This document shows positions 46,597-59,639 of a DNA stretch of 64,000 bases, piece after piece. The DNA comes from Morinoia aosen. Taxonomy: Eukaryota; Arthropoda; Malacostraca; Amphipoda; Talitridae. The notes beneath the pieces are model-generated. The model was not told the DNA's origin and made no database searches. It worked only from the letters and a program-made list of their open reading frames with translations. How positions within the stretch are numbered: the stretch's first letter is position 1; every line of letters begins with the position of its first letter. The position numbers and the translations under genes are program-made. The stretch lies in assembly GCA_030386875.1 (NCBI GenBank), contig CM059567.1, positions 78,423,130 to 78,487,129 of the forward strand. The letters run 5' to 3'.

Positions 46597-49003
46597 CTTT
46601 TGAAAACTTACGTAGGAAATTGTTGTAGTTCCGTTGTCGTAGTACGAACCAATTTCAATGCTACCGTTGGTGAAGAGGGTTATTTTTGCCTTTTCTCTTT
46701 TTTGTGTTCGAACATAAAAAGTTCAGCTGTACGGCGAGCCAAATGTGGTGCCATATTCGAGCCATGAATATTAATGCGCGTAGAATATATTAAGATGCTC
46801 TTAGTGCTGCTATAGTTATTGAATATCAGTGATATGGCTACACGTCTTGTTCTTTACGCTGTATAATATGCCTATAAATTATTTTGTTAATTATGCGCCA
46901 AACCGAGTTTCTATATAAGTGGCTGGCGATAAATTTCCTCGTTCTTATTGCCGTTTGATGGCTCCTTCCTTCGACTTGAGCTGTGAACTAACACAGCTAC
47001 CGCGCTCAGCCTAGTTTTGTACTTGTCTGAAGCTACATTTTATCCATATAAGATATCATGTTTCCATTTTTTCGTTCGAGTTCGTTATTTTATCATTATT
47101 GGTCGACAGAAACTGCACGTTTTTTAGCAGTATCGTTAGAGCTATTTACGGTCGATTTCGTTAAAACTCTCTTAAAGTTATTCCTGCTCATACATTACGT
47201 TCGCTTCTTCACAAAAATTTCCAGTTCCTAGAAAGCAGTCAGTCTCCTGCTATATTTTTTCTATCCAGCATACATAGTGAGTTTTTGGCATCAAATTGAA
47301 ACAATGTGAAGAACGTCAGAATTTTAAAAGCTATCTATCTATTTCTTTGACCTCATGTTCTTCCGTAGCACTTCGTAAGATTCTCATCCTGCAAGGGAGT
47401 GGGAGTAAGCGTCCAGGTGGCAGAGCGTCATCTCGCGCTGTGACTGGCAACGAGTAGGCCGGCGCTCAAGTTACCTCATGAAGAGCGGGTGGATTACTGC
47501 CTCGGTCAGAGCTTTTCCAATGAAGCAGTCGTGATGATGCATATTTGCTGCTGCGTGGGACAGTGCGTCCGCTTCTGTGCTGCTGGCTACCATCACTGTT
47601 ACTCAAACTGTCAATGCCCTTCTTGCACTGTGTCAGCAGTGCCTTTACGCCACTAGTGCATGAAACAGTTGCTTATGTCCCTACAACTGCGGTTCTTGCT
47701 GCTGGTTGAGTTGAAGTTCGTTCGTTCATGTGTCACTTGCGTGCCTCAACAAAACAGAGGTTGCTTGTGGCACGTGGTGCCTGCTCCGTGCTGCGAATTT
47801 AGCCGCTTGCGGGTGCTGCGTGATAGGAATATAGGCGTAACTACTGTGCCTTCCACTGCATCAGCCTTTATTTTCGTCACGGCTGCGTGCCGGTACTGAA
47901 TCACCCCTGACTGCTCCACGTACATAGGTCTTGAATGTCACCATAGTGGTTATGAATGCTTTATGTCAGGTGTTGAATCTAGCTGTGATCGTCATAACTG
48001 TTGCGTAGCGGTACTAAATCATTCCATGATTGCCGTGACTGTTGCTTGCTGGTGGAGAGGCGTAAACATAACTTCACATCTGTGGCTTCTAAAATGATAA
48101 TGAAACGTTTCCTATTTCTTGAGTTGAGATCAATATGCACCATTAGTGCAGATTCATGGTGAAACCGAATTATCTTCATTGTGTTTCCTTGTTTCCTTGA
48201 TAAGTGTGTATGTGGAGGAAATTGTTGTAAATTATTGGTGCTGTGATACTTGAAATCGTGACCGTCGTGAAAATTCTAAAACCTGTTCCGAGAAGCTGCT
48301 CTAAATCGTGACGTTGAAGGAATTCCAAATCCTGTCTTAAGCGTACGTGCAGTGTATGCAGTACAATCGTAAATGCAGTACTCGCTCCAAATCCTTATTT
48401 CAATACCTATCTCGAGTCGCACGTAGCACGCATTGTCGAATTTGAGAAGTTCTTAAAAGTGGAGTCCCAACTTGATGTAATGTCCGTTTTAGCAATTATT
48501 CAATTACGCACTAAACTACTAATTTTAATTACATTCTCTGAGAAGTAAAGGATTAAACCTAGTTTTGGTAAATAATTGCGAATGCGAGATTATTATCGCA
48601 GTGGAAATCTTTTTAGACTTCAAAAGAAACTTCCCACAACAAGTTTGAAATTGAACTTTTTATTTATTCATAAACACATTCAGTGAGTATATTATTGTAT
48701 TTTTATAATCCTATGCAATTTAGATTGTCATTAAAGGTTTAATTTTGATCAAATTCGAAGATTTGTCGTCCGCGCTCTAAAGAATGACACAAAATCTGAA
48801 AAATTATCTTAAATACATTCAATTCAAACAATCCTGTATTTTATTTTCCATTCAGTTTTCGATGGCTCTATGGCGCAAGATTTGAAATTTTAGAAATTAT
48901 TTGATAATCCTGTTTTCATGGAAAAATACGCCTCCTATTCAGCTCCTCTGCGACCCTTTGTGCGCGGCAAAATTTCAAGATAAAAATACTTTAATTTGCC
49001 TCA
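46597..49003. other. Non-coding stretch, nothing recognised
   Basis: AT-rich flanks enclose a more mixed segment (47400-48050) with a recurring CACTG/CTGCT texture but no clear repeat unit. No gene is supported. Confidence 0.55.
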
Positions 49004-49318
49004 TCAAACGCCGAGCACAACTGATCTTGTCGTCCGGCGGATGGAATTGATATTCACCGCATATTTTCTCCCTGTTAATGGTCGGTGAATGTCATTAAAA
49101 AAACGGTCGTGAGGAAAGATAATCTGAACCACATCGTCTGGCTCAGTGGGACCGCCATTCTCCTTAACAAATGACTGACAAATTTTCTCCAAATCGAATG
49201 CCTCTAATGACTTGCGTCTTATTATGCTGGAGATCTCTTCCTGTCGCACCTTTCCAGTAATTATCGTGGGATTTGGATTCTCTTGGGTTTTTAGAGGAAA
49301 TTCGTGATACTGTGGCAC
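49004..49318 (-). other. Candidate coding exon, unassigned
   Basis: This open frame of 104 codons has an even, hydrophilic, protein-like composition, unlike the Phe/Cys/Ser-rich spurious frames elsewhere. It includes RQEEISSIIRRKSLEAFDLE, the following acidic GGPTEPDD and a basic end (GRKYAVNINSIRRTTRS). It has no ATG at its start; the first codon is GTG, and an in-frame TGA lies shortly upstream. A T-rich tract ending CAAG just before that stop resembles an acceptor but would include the stop. It may be a last exon or a decayed transposon frame. No family is recognised. Confidence 0.25.
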
Positions 49319-49700
49319 TTCAATAGAATATCAGCTTGAAAAAAACTGTCATTATGTGCGCGTAATTGCACGCATATTCTTAGAACCTTTGCAAACCATT
49401 GTAGTGTGGGGCGCAGGGAGTTTTTCATTATATTTTGCGCTTTTTATTAATTCAGTGTTGAAAGTAGACGCTGTTCAGTTGTGTTGCATTAAATTGCGAA
49501 ATTCAGGCTTATTTACGAGCTTGTGATATTTATTGCTCGTTTCAGGTTAAAACATACCATAAAGTAAAAATATTCCATTTCTATTTTCTTCCCATTTCGT
49601 TAGAAAGTTTAGTAACACTTAAGTGAATAATGTTCTCGTCAAAATGTACTTCTATTTTCGAATTCATTTTTGAATCGTTATTTTAAATTTCTAGGTTAAT
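49319..49700. other. Non-coding spacer
   Basis: AT-rich, with no gene or repeat recognised before the truncated SINE-like copy. Confidence 0.6.
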
Positions 49701-49797
49701 GTCCCCACAGGAGGATATGATTATTGTGCTTATTGAAATTCGCGCTTCCAGGGGGATAATAGGATGAGATCCCTGGCTAAAGGTTTGGTAGGCCTTC
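49701..49797 (+). mobile_element. SINE-like repeat, copy 4 (3'-truncated)
   Basis: Only the first hundred bases of the family are present: GTCCCCACAGGAGGATATG, CGCGCTTCCAGGGGGATAA, GGCTAAAGGTTTGGTAGGC. The T-rich middle and the tail are absent. 3' truncation is unusual for retroposons and suggests a later deletion. Confidence 0.65.
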
Positions 49798-51353
49798 GGC
49801 TTACCATACTCGTGCTCGATACTTCATTAGTCAGTTTTTACGAACACCGCTGTAATACGCAGGTTTACTTAAGTTTTGAAAGTTCACGTAAGCGCTAAAT
49901 TTTATTTTTAGAGCAACAAACCGCCTTCATTACTCAAGAAAGTGATTATTTCTGTGAATTTGTAGCAGTTCTTTGGAAACATCCTCAAGAATAAGGGGAT
50001 CGCGACACTGCCTCTGGGTGCGGATGTGAGACGACGTGAAGACGTGATCGATGCTGCTTTTCTCTTTGTACTGAAGTGATCCTCCCTCATTGTGGTGGCC
50101 TTCTATTCGTCTTGCTACTCAAATCTGACCACTAATTGAATCTTCTTAGCTAGTTAAAATGGTTTTGAGTGGTTACTTGTTATCAGTTGAGATAGCATTG
50201 CCCATCATACAATGTTCCGTTCAAAATGAACTTTGTTAGTTTTGCAATAAACACAAAATAGCTGTGGTATACAAACTAGTGAGTGGTTTTGGCAGTAAAC
50301 TTCGTGATTGCATTGCTTCTCAATTTTTCTCCATGTCGATCCAATCGAATTAGCAAGCTGCATTTGTTATGTCCTTTCCTAAGCACTGATCGCTGATGTA
50401 TCTAGAGGAAGATTTTAATTGCCGTGTACATAATACTTAGCCTGTAGCATGTTCTACATCAAGTTTGACGCACCGGCTGCTGAAAAACCCCGTTTGGCAT
50501 TGATTTCTCAATTCTGGCTGTCCGATGATGCATGCAGACGAATGCTTAATTTATATACTAATGACTTAGCTGCCTGAGTCATTAGAAGTTGACTCTTGCC
50601 TTCTCGGTTTTCTTCTGGATGAGCCGAGCCATGTGAGCGTTCGTGTTAAATTTCTTTCAAACCAAGGAATTAAGTAGCGTCACCATCAATCGGGATATCA
50701 TCGTTGATGATAGTTACTCGGAAATTATTAATCGTCATACAATGTTCTTTATCTAGAGTGTCTGGCACCTCCTTTATCCATCGTTCGGCGATCAAACTTG
50801 ATACCCCTCTCGCGTTCAGTACGGAAGGTCACCTGCAACTTTTTGTTCTTAAATTTTCGTATCTCTTTTGTGGTAACTATTCAGTGCCAACACTGAGAAT
50901 GACCTGGCAAAAATTACCGCGTAGACTTCAACCGTAGGGCGCATAAATAAGAGACCCGAGATGGCGGACGTCGGCTTGCCTTTTAATATTATCGTTTTTT
51001 ATTTGCCTCTGGAGGGTGGGCAGGTACATGCTTCATATTAAAATTAGCACTTGCAAGTGAAAGCCGCCAAATGCGGGAAAAGGTAACATTGATGAGTTAG
51101 TAACAGTTGTCCTGGAATTTTTCAGGCTTGTTTTGCCTTTGATGTGGGTTTTAACAAATTTTTTGCGTATCAGTTTAGAATTTCGTGTTTTTTTCGTCTT
51201 TTACTCAGCAATTGTTGGAGAGTTTTTCACTCTCTCATGCGATAATCATCTCATTACGAAATCTTTCATCTAATCTTTACTTGAATCGTCATATTTGATT
51301 GAATATTTGTAAGTGGATGATTTTAACCTAAATAAATTATTGTTAACTTCCAG
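49798..51353. other. Non-coding stretch, nothing recognised
   Basis: I see no gene, RNA or repeat family. The short open frames show no recognisable domain. Confidence 0.6.
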
Positions 51354-51414
51354 AAAGATTTAACGATATTCATCTCATTAATTTTCGGAGTATTGAGCTA
51401 AAATGGCAGAGCAG
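51354..51414 (+). other. Candidate 5' coding exon (start codon plus splice donor)
   Basis: The 61-bp segment is preceded by an acceptor-like TTAACTTCCAG and ends exactly at a near-consensus donor, CAG|GTAAGA (51415). Its last twelve bases are ATG GCA GAG CAG, giving Met-Ala-Glu-Gln with G at +4. It would be a 5' UTR/start exon in phase 0, on the T-rich strand expected for introns. Alternatively the ATG simply reads on for 63 codons to 51594. Chance occurrence is quite possible, and no downstream exon could be paired with it. Confidence 0.25.
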
Positions 51415-53811
51415 GTAAGATTTCGTTCGATTATACGAAGCTGCAATACCCAGGGCAAGATCTTTCGCAGTATTAGAGGTAATGCGTTCATTTTTGGAGA
51501 AAAAAGCTGTCATTCATATGTTCGTTGTGTGTGCAGTAGTTCTAGAATTTCGACGTCGCAAGAACAAGGACTTTTTGTTAATGGCGGGAAATGAAGTATA
51601 AAAATTAATTACAAATTTTTCATCTTCTTTGAAAACTCATTTCTACGAAAACATGTTTTGAGCTGTCAATTCTTTGGAACCCGTATAACGTACAAAATCG
51701 CCGACTGCAAGAAGAACTTTTGAATTTTGATTTGCATGTAAGATATCCAGTGTCATGTGGACGATAAAGTGAGGCTGGAACTTAGTCTTGCTCTCGTTCG
51801 CGAGCGCGGATCCAATTTGTATTTCAACAAATTATTCTCGATGACTTGTGGATTTTGAGGTCGGCGCGCCGGATCAGGCGGCAATCGAAGTCTCTTCTTG
51901 TTGCCACAGCCGCGTCTCTATTCTGAAACTCGGGACCACTACACTGGCGTCTCGCTGCATGGCGAGCTGAACAGGGTTCTCTGGGTACTGGGACTGCTGC
52001 TGATGTCGGTACGCCGATATTTATACTTAAATGCTCAAATGGTTTGTTGGTCTCGATATTTATCGATGAAGACAGGCTTTTTGAGCTTGAGTTTCTATCG
52101 TCAATTTAGAATAACCTCAAATTGTAGACCACAAACGTTCTAAAACGTTCTCGCACTAAAGGGAATTCTGCACACATGCGAGCTGTCATGTTGCTACGCC
52201 AATGTCACCCTTCTGACATATAGGACCTGCATGAGAGATCTTCCTCGATATTTATTCTTGGATCCAATAAACTCAAGAGCTTGCGAGTACAGAAATTTAA
52301 GATTCCCACTGAGTAAGGGAAATCTTCATTGCTGGGTCGAATGTCAGGTTTTGGTACGTTGTCAGGATCCCATCTAAATTGACTTAGTTTTAGACTGAAC
52401 CACGTATGGTGAGTACATCGGTTGTAAGTTCCACGTTTGGTTGACTTACTGATAGATCCTCAGTTCTTAGCCCCGGCAGTAGGGTAGCCTGTCCGTTTTG
52501 TTTTCTCAATAAATACGATGAAGCTAACGTAAAAAAGTCGCTGTCTTGTCGCAGGTATAAGCGCTCTCCATATGTCGCAGCCACTCCTCGCTACATTTGA
52601 TGTAGCACTAATGTGCCCAGGGAAATTTGCAGTATATTTTTCAAACATCAACGGAATGTTTTCCTTTTGTAGCAGAAATGTGAGTCAATATACGACTGAG
52701 TCGTTAAATTTATTAGCGAACGTGAGTGTTGACATTGTGTTGTGACTTTGATTTTTTTAACACACCTCACAGCAATCAGGTTTCTAAAGTGTATCTAAAA
52801 AATACTACAGTGGTGGAGATTGTAAGTGCCCTAAATACACCTTATGGTAAAAATATGGAAAAAGAAACATTTGCTATGATTTTAAAATTAGCGCAATAAT
52901 TAGCCAAAAATATTTAATCAACAGCTAGTTTATTGGTAAACCTGTATTTCGCTGTAATTAAATAATTTCTGATGCGTTTAGACGCTTTGACGAGACCTCG
53001 TTGTGTTGGCTGCCTCCCGGGCGCGAGACGTGACGAAGCTCTCTTCTTTTTGCGCGTCTTTTTTCAATTTCCTTTTTACTCGGTCCGGTGCCCTTGCGCG
53101 AGAGAAGAAAGGCCAATCAATCTTGATTTTATCGATCACCCGCAAAATATTAGTCTGATCGGGCACGCCGCCGTGCCTCTGTTTGCATTAATAAAAGCCG
53201 GTTGGGCCTTCTAATTAATATTAGGAGTCTTGCTAGGAAGCCGGGTAGTACTTGCCTGCCACCCAGCGTGCCGCGCCCCGGTGCCACTAAGTATCCATGA
53301 TACGTACACCGCAGCTTAGAGCGCCCGTGCGGGCTGCGCTACACGCTCGCTACGAGCCATGGTAATTCTGATAACTCCTCACCAACATTGAGCCATGCAT
53401 CAACGTTCGCTCCTCTGTAGTAGCTCACTCGAAATCGCTGCTGGGCGGCTCCTGAATTCTGTAGTTTTCTTCGCTAGTCTTACAAGCGCTTGTATTCGTT
53501 TGTGATACCACTGTTCTTATTCCCTTATGAACTATTTCGTTATGAAGTATTTCATATTATAATAACTAATAATTTATTTCACTATAACTAGTATTGTTCG
53601 TTTGTCACTTATTTTACCTTGTGCTCTTGTATTACGAGTTCTTGTTCGTTGGCAAGACTTTATTACGTGTTTTTTAAAATCCTTCATCTAGGCGCCTTAC
53701 CAAAACTTTAATGTCTGAAGCGCTCTACCCGTGGCAGTTTTTGACGACTGAACCTGCGTTTATTTCTAGTAACGTGACATCTTTTGTCCTAGATTCTGAG
53801 CTATGCTGTCC
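51415..53811. other. Non-coding stretch with GC-rich segments
   Basis: No gene is recognised. Segments 53000-53110 and 53230-53420 are GC- and CpG-rich, with repeated CGCGAG and GCGCCCGTGCGGGC motifs. They could be regulatory or exonic, but no reading frame stands out. Confidence 0.5.
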
Positions 53812-54090
53812 GCTTAGCTTTTCTAGTCGTTTCATGTTTTTTTTTGTTTATCATTTCGGAAATTTTATACCGTTTTATGAAATTAACTTGTGTAATAACC
53901 TTTTTCATTCTATCCTATTATCTTTCGTCATTATCCTTTTAGATTCATCCGCTTAGCTTTTCTAGTCGTTTCAGGTTTTTTTTTTGTTTATCATTTCGGA
54001 AATTTTATACCTTTTTTATGAATTAACTTTTGTAGTAACCTTTTTCATTCTATGCTATTATTTTTCGTTATTATCCTTTTAGATTCATAC
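53812..54090 (+). repeat. Tandem duplication, two 139-140-bp units
   Basis: Unit 1 (53812-53950) and unit 2 (53951-54090) both run from GCTTAGCTTTTCTAGTCG to TTATCCTTTTAGATTCAT. They differ at a modest number of positions, including the length of a T run. Both are very T-rich. It is a simple local duplication, older than the one at 61.2 kb. Confidence 0.9.
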
Positions 54091-55959
54091 CTTTTCATCT
54101 TACGCTTTATTGGTTCACTAATTCAAAACACCCATAAAAATCACGTTACCTTAATGTGAGAGTGTAATTCGTCAGTAAAACTGTGATTGTCACTTACCTA
54201 ACACAATTACATTTGATCTTTTGGTCGTATACTTTTTATTCGTGTTTCGGTTGTGACCGTGTGGCCAATTTACAAGTTACAAGGGAGCCCGAGGCCGCAG
54301 TAGTTGGGCGATTGGTGGCACTGATTTCGATATGCCGCCATCACCGCCTTGTCTTGGTCTCGTCCTCTTAATTGGAGCAAGCTTCCATACTTCAGTTCTC
54401 GGAAATATTCCTCCCCTGAATAGCATCTCTTAACGAGCCTCTTACCAACTGCAGCCTCAGAATGATGCGCGCTGCTGGCGCTGCTGTTGCTTCATCAACA
54501 GCGTTTAAACCAAGTTTATCGTCCAAATCTTACGCAGGTTACACCGAATGTTGTGTGTCTAGGCTAATTAAAAACGCACTTAGACTCATTTTTGTCAGTC
54601 TAAGTGTCTGGAAGTCTCCTGTAGTTCTTTCGTGTCTTTGATCACCGATAAGAGTTTTTTGGTTCGCTGATTAGTGACTGGAAGCCGCGGTTCTCAGCTG
54701 CGAGTGCGCTGATGTTGGATACTGCAGCGTTTTGAAGGAAATGCGCCCCATACTGTCACTAGAGGAAAAGCGTCTGTTTTCCTTTCTTTATTTACCGTTT
54801 CAAATTTCTTTGCGGTCGTTATTATGGTCACTACTTCTATACTCGTTGGCTGAGTTATAAGCGAGTCATATCTTCAATATTCACTTATAAGTTTCACTTT
54901 GTTTGTGTTTCTGTCCTTTTTTAAGTTATTCTTTAACGAAATTTTCCTAAAAGTAACAATTCCTTCACCCGATCTCAGAATAGTTTTGTTTGGCGTTCAC
55001 GTGCTGCTAACTCTCCACACTCCGTTACCGTTCATAAATCATAATAATCAGTGAAGCTTCATTTTGCATTCGTCAAATTCAACTTTTTATTTAAAGACTG
55101 TTTCGAAATACTTCAAATTAAAAAAAATACCTGTATGGTATCCGGTGCTTGTAATTTTGTAGATTGGGGTATTTTTTCTACGTTACGCTGTTTTGTTTTC
55201 TCTCTCGCATTATTTTGGTACCTTTATTTCCTGTTCAGTCGTGCTCTTCGAAGAATGAGCAGATTCAGACGAAAACAAAATATCCAGACCTGTGAGAGTA
55301 AGGGTAACTGAGCGTCAAAATGTTTTGCAGTTCTCTTTTAGTTTCCACGGTTAATGACGTAAAGTTCTTACTTTTGAGAACTTCGAGTGTAATTAGGAAA
55401 GTTCTTTTCTCACTGCGCCATTTGCGCACCAATGGTTTCTGCACACTGTCGTGTGGTTTTGTCTCACTAAATTCGTGCATTTCCTTTGTTAATTTTTATA
55501 CTGAGTGTGTTTGCATTCAGTTTTATGCGATTGTTTTATCACAATCTCGTTATGGGCATCATCATTAGCAGCGTCTCAATATCCATGGGCACGGAGAATG
55601 GAATTCAGTTCAGCCTGTTTGAACTATGGTTACTTCCCTGATGGCCATCTACCGCACGGTGCGCGCTGCCCTCATGTGGCTCGTTTGTGACGCGCACCAA
55701 CCCTTTTTGCGGTGTTGGTTTAGACGCGAAGTCACGTCATCGGGCGGATGTTGTGGCAGACGATAACGACCGCAGTCATGTCACAGGCACGAACTCCCAG
55801 AAAGGTGAGATCAACATGTAGTTGTGCTGGGATCCAGGCCGCTGTCCAGTATATGAACTGGCGACCGTAAGAATCACGGCAGGTGAGGGACTGGGATTGC
55901 CCCTTCCATGTAAATACCCCTAGCCTGCTACTCTTTTAAAGAGGTATCGTAGACATATT
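54091..55959. other. Non-coding stretch, nothing recognised
   Basis: Mixed composition with short open frames only. No repeat family or gene is supported. Confidence 0.6.
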
Positions 55960-56187
55960 TTAACATGTTATCCGCTATGGGTGAAACTAAAGTTCAATAT
56001 CCGACTCAAATTTAAAGGCAATTGCAGTAAGTAATTTTGGAAATAGCAAACATTAACTGGATCATGCCTTTAATTAACCTTGACTAAGAATTTATGAAAA
56101 TTAAGTTTGTGACTACTGGCCAGTCAGTAGCGTTATGAAAATTCCCTCCGTGTTCCACCGGTGGCTCACACGTGGTTGACGTGTTAA
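55960..56187. mobile_element. TTAA-flanked MITE-like repeat, copy 1
   Basis: The 228-bp segment starts TTAACATGTTATCC and ends GGTTGACGTGTTAA, with imperfect inverted ends and TTAA at both borders. Its interior is a diverged match to 59640-59842 in the same orientation: GTAAGTAATTTT, AATAGC.AAC, TTTATGAAAATT, GTGACT, CCACCGGTGG. TTAA borders and short inverted ends are typical of piggyBac-type non-autonomous elements. The family assignment is inferred. Confidence 0.6.
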
Positions 56188-58683
56188 GATATTGGTGTGA
56201 CACGCTTTTGTATTACGTCTAGGTCAGGAGGGGAGGTGAAATGCTGACTCGATCAATGGGTGAAATTTTTTGATGCTCCCCACGCTGCTTTTCCGGCAAT
56301 TTTTTGCTTAGCGTAAGAGCAACCTGACGTGTCCTTGCTACATAAATGAGTTGGATATATCGCTTGAGATACAGGTGTCATAATGACAGAAAACAACAGT
56401 TCTTGGGCGCTTTTATGCTGTTATTTTTCTGAGGAAGACGCAGCTTTTATATCACACTCTTCTTGCTGTCCTGGTGTTTCTAGGTCTAATTTTCTAAAAC
56501 TAAATGTGTTTTAATTATGTACTTGATACTGCTAAAATTAGAATGAAAATTTCGTTAATTTAACCATTACTATTCTAATATGTCTTTGCACACTTTACTC
56601 ATGAACTCATTTAGAGTTCCTCATATTTATTCAGCGACAGCTTTTTCGAATTCCTAATATTGTTTTTTCTTCCCGTATTTTCGGTGATTAATAACTTACA
56701 TAGAGCTCAAGTGTTTTCCTGGGTACTACTTCTTTCAAATTTCTTCGTAAGTTATTCATAACAGCTACAAAAACCTTTCCGAGTTTTGTTTGTCCAATAT
56801 AATAGCAACGCACAGAATGAAACCCAGCATCGTACGTTTCACAGCTAAGATTGTGCTGTGTTACGTAGCAGCAGGAAGTGATAACCCTACTGGGTGAAAT
56901 AGCTTCCAGCGATGTCGTCTAATTAAAATCGCAGTAATTGGTTATGTTAAACTCGAGTACTCTGGAAAATACCGATACAGTCATTTAGATAAAACTGAAG
57001 AGTAACAATAGTTCAGTCTTCATTTAACGAAGGAATACACATTGCCTCTATTGTTATATTGATATTCTAATTTTCATTACCCTTAGCCTCTTATCCTCGT
57101 ATTCTCGGGTTGGATTCAGGGTTTAATACAAGTAGTAATATTCTATTTTTATAATGAACTGAATATCAACTAATGTAACACCGATGTCAAAAATTGAGTT
57201 TTTTAATCAGAGCTATCATTCATTGGTTGTACTTTATAATCTAACAGCTTCATTGCTCGTTTTTATTTCTTTGGTCCTTTTATTTTGTGGCACGATAATA
57301 TTGAATGAATTTGGATCAGTGTATAATTATACATATTAAATGAAACGTTGTTGAATAAATATAGAAATTCGCCGTCGTTATGCGGTGTTTAAGTATTAAG
57401 AGTGGGTTGGAAGTACAGTGCAGGATAGGAGGACAAATTACCCAACTAAGTAGGTATGCAAGCAAGCTAGCTTATATGTAACAAACTGAGTAGATACTCA
57501 TAGGAGATAATGACACTATAGTGATTTAGTTCTAATCGTTGTTTTCGTGTGAGGAATTGGTATAGTAATGACTGTATCTTTTGTGGTAGTATCCACCGTA
57601 TTGCTCGACTCGAGTTATCATGAAACAATTTTGGAAGTAAAATGAAAGAATTTATCGAGTCCCTCAAGTCTAGATATAGCGCAACGCTGTCATAAATACA
57701 TAGATGGAGTCAAGTTTATCGCAACACTCGTGAGGTCGGAATTTCTGTATTCGCTTGCGAAACAACTAGCTTTCCGTTACCAAGCGTCTTACCTGATCAA
57801 CGACAGAGGGAAGCAAATATATCTCGACAGTCACTCGAGGGTGAAGAAATCAGCTTGTGCATCTAGACGCTTTTTGATGAGTGTCATTGAACTTTTTATG
57901 GACTATGAACTTGTAGTTAAGGCCGCCAATAGAGTGTGAAGGCAACGCGTTATGATAGCAGTTATAGGGCATGATGGCAGCGTTGATTGCTAGAGGGCGT
58001 GTATTAAATTCAGGGACCCCTTCTTTTGATGACGGGGTCCTCATTTTTAAGGTTCTCGCTAGCTCCTCTATATAGAGGTGTCGCGCCCTATCTTAACCGC
58101 CAATCAAGCGATTAATTCAAGGCAAAACTCAGCCTGTCCTTTGCAGTTCGCTAGAAGTTCAGCGCTCGCTCCGGTATTTAGATAAGCATCGGACACTTTG
58201 GTTTCACTCCTAATATTTCATGATCGGGAAGTTGATGAACAGCGATGATATTGCTAGCCCCTATTTAAATATTGATGCCGCTGGACTCGACGATCGCTTG
58301 GGTGCACAAACGAGGCTTTTGAACTGGCCCCGGTCTTTGTAGCTCTGCTTGTTCTGCTCGAGATTAAATGACCGACCCCGATTGCGAGGTTCATGCTCGT
58401 AGCACTGATACTGAAATTCCGCACAAACTTGGGGCAGAAAGTGCAGATCCGGTGGGATAAAAGTTAACCTTTCTTTCTTCATGGTAATGATGAGCTTTGC
58501 GTTCATGTTCTTTTCTCCCAAGTTTATGGTAAATTGGTGTTCGCTCTGTCTCTCTCTGGCATGAATCGTCCTTCACTGGGCGTTGCTCTTGTAGCCCCCC
58601 TATACTGCAACGAAATGAATGATTTATTCCTTAAAAATTAATCGTTCGTTATTGTTTAAAATCGATGTGATGTTGAGAAAAAA
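56188..58683. other. Non-coding stretch with small palindromes
   Basis: No gene is recognised. Two small dyads occur: GGACCCC at 58014-58020 with GGGGTCC at 58034-58040, and the perfect palindrome CCTCTATATAGAGG at 58065-58078. The minus frame at 58261-58521 is hydrophilic but unassigned. Confidence 0.5.
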
Positions 58684-59060
58684 TCCCCTCAGGGGAATAC
58701 CACTATTGTTCTATGGGAATTAGCACTCCCAGAGGGAAAATGTGTGAAGGCCAGAGCTGAGAGCACGGTAGTTTCCTCTACAGTGGCTGAGAGTTAGGTA
58801 GGCGTTCTTTTTGGTGAAAAAGTTTTTGTTATGTTAAGGACCACCTTTTTTCGGTTCACTGCTGTCCTCTTTTTCAGCACCTAATATTTTCTTCTTCAAT
58901 TTTTATCTTGTTTCATGAACTTCTTTCTCAACTTACTGTTTTTATGTCTCTTCTGCATAGATTTCGCATTCCCCTATCTCCATACTAAATGGTGCCTTCC
59001 TCTCTTTGGAACGCTTTTTTAGCGGTTAGAGAGGCTTAAAATTAACATCTAATCTAATCT
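58684..59060 (+). mobile_element. SINE-like repeat, copy 5 (full length, 377 bp)
   Basis: It starts TCCCCTCAGGGGAATACC, a small hairpin, and contains GGGAATTAGCACTCCCAG. An internal partial duplication of the CTGAGAG segment makes it longer than the other copies. GGTTCACTGCTGTCC and CATACTAAATGGTGCC follow. It ends with AGAGGCTTAAAATT and an ATCTA tandem tail like that of copy 2. Confidence 0.8.
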
Positions 59061-59639
59061 GCTGAGAAAAAATTAGGATGTTAATTTTATGTCAAGGAAA
59101 ATTTATTTGATTTGTTGATTTTCTTTTATTTGTTGATTCAATGCTCTGTCAACAGTCACTTCAGTTAAATTAATGATGTGGAAACTTCAACAGATAAAAA
59201 AAGTAGTTTAAGAACAAAATATTTTAAACTTTTCGTAGGAATGTTGTCCGTTTCGATTCATGGATGTAATTTTGATACATTAACAATGAAGCAGGTTAGG
59301 AGTGAATTTTCTGTGTATTAGGTCATTGGACTTTCTAATTTAGTTTATTTTAAGAACGGTGAGAAATTAACCAATTTGACGTGACCGATGAAGTTAAAGC
59401 GTAAAAATTTGAGACGATAGCAATCGGTGGTTGGTGTAGAAATGCGTTTCTTTATCAATTGCGTGCATAAAAAGGTTATGCTGCATGTATGTTTTTTATG
59501 TTGATACCCATCCCTGTATTTTACATATTAAATTTACTATTAAACGTTTTTTCCATTATAATATTAATAGAGCCTGTAGTATTCTATCTACTATCGAATA
59601 AACTATAACACCAGATTTCTATCGTCATTGGAGCCTGTA
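59061..59639. other. Non-coding spacer
   Basis: Very AT-rich, with no gene or shared repeat recognised. Confidence 0.6.
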
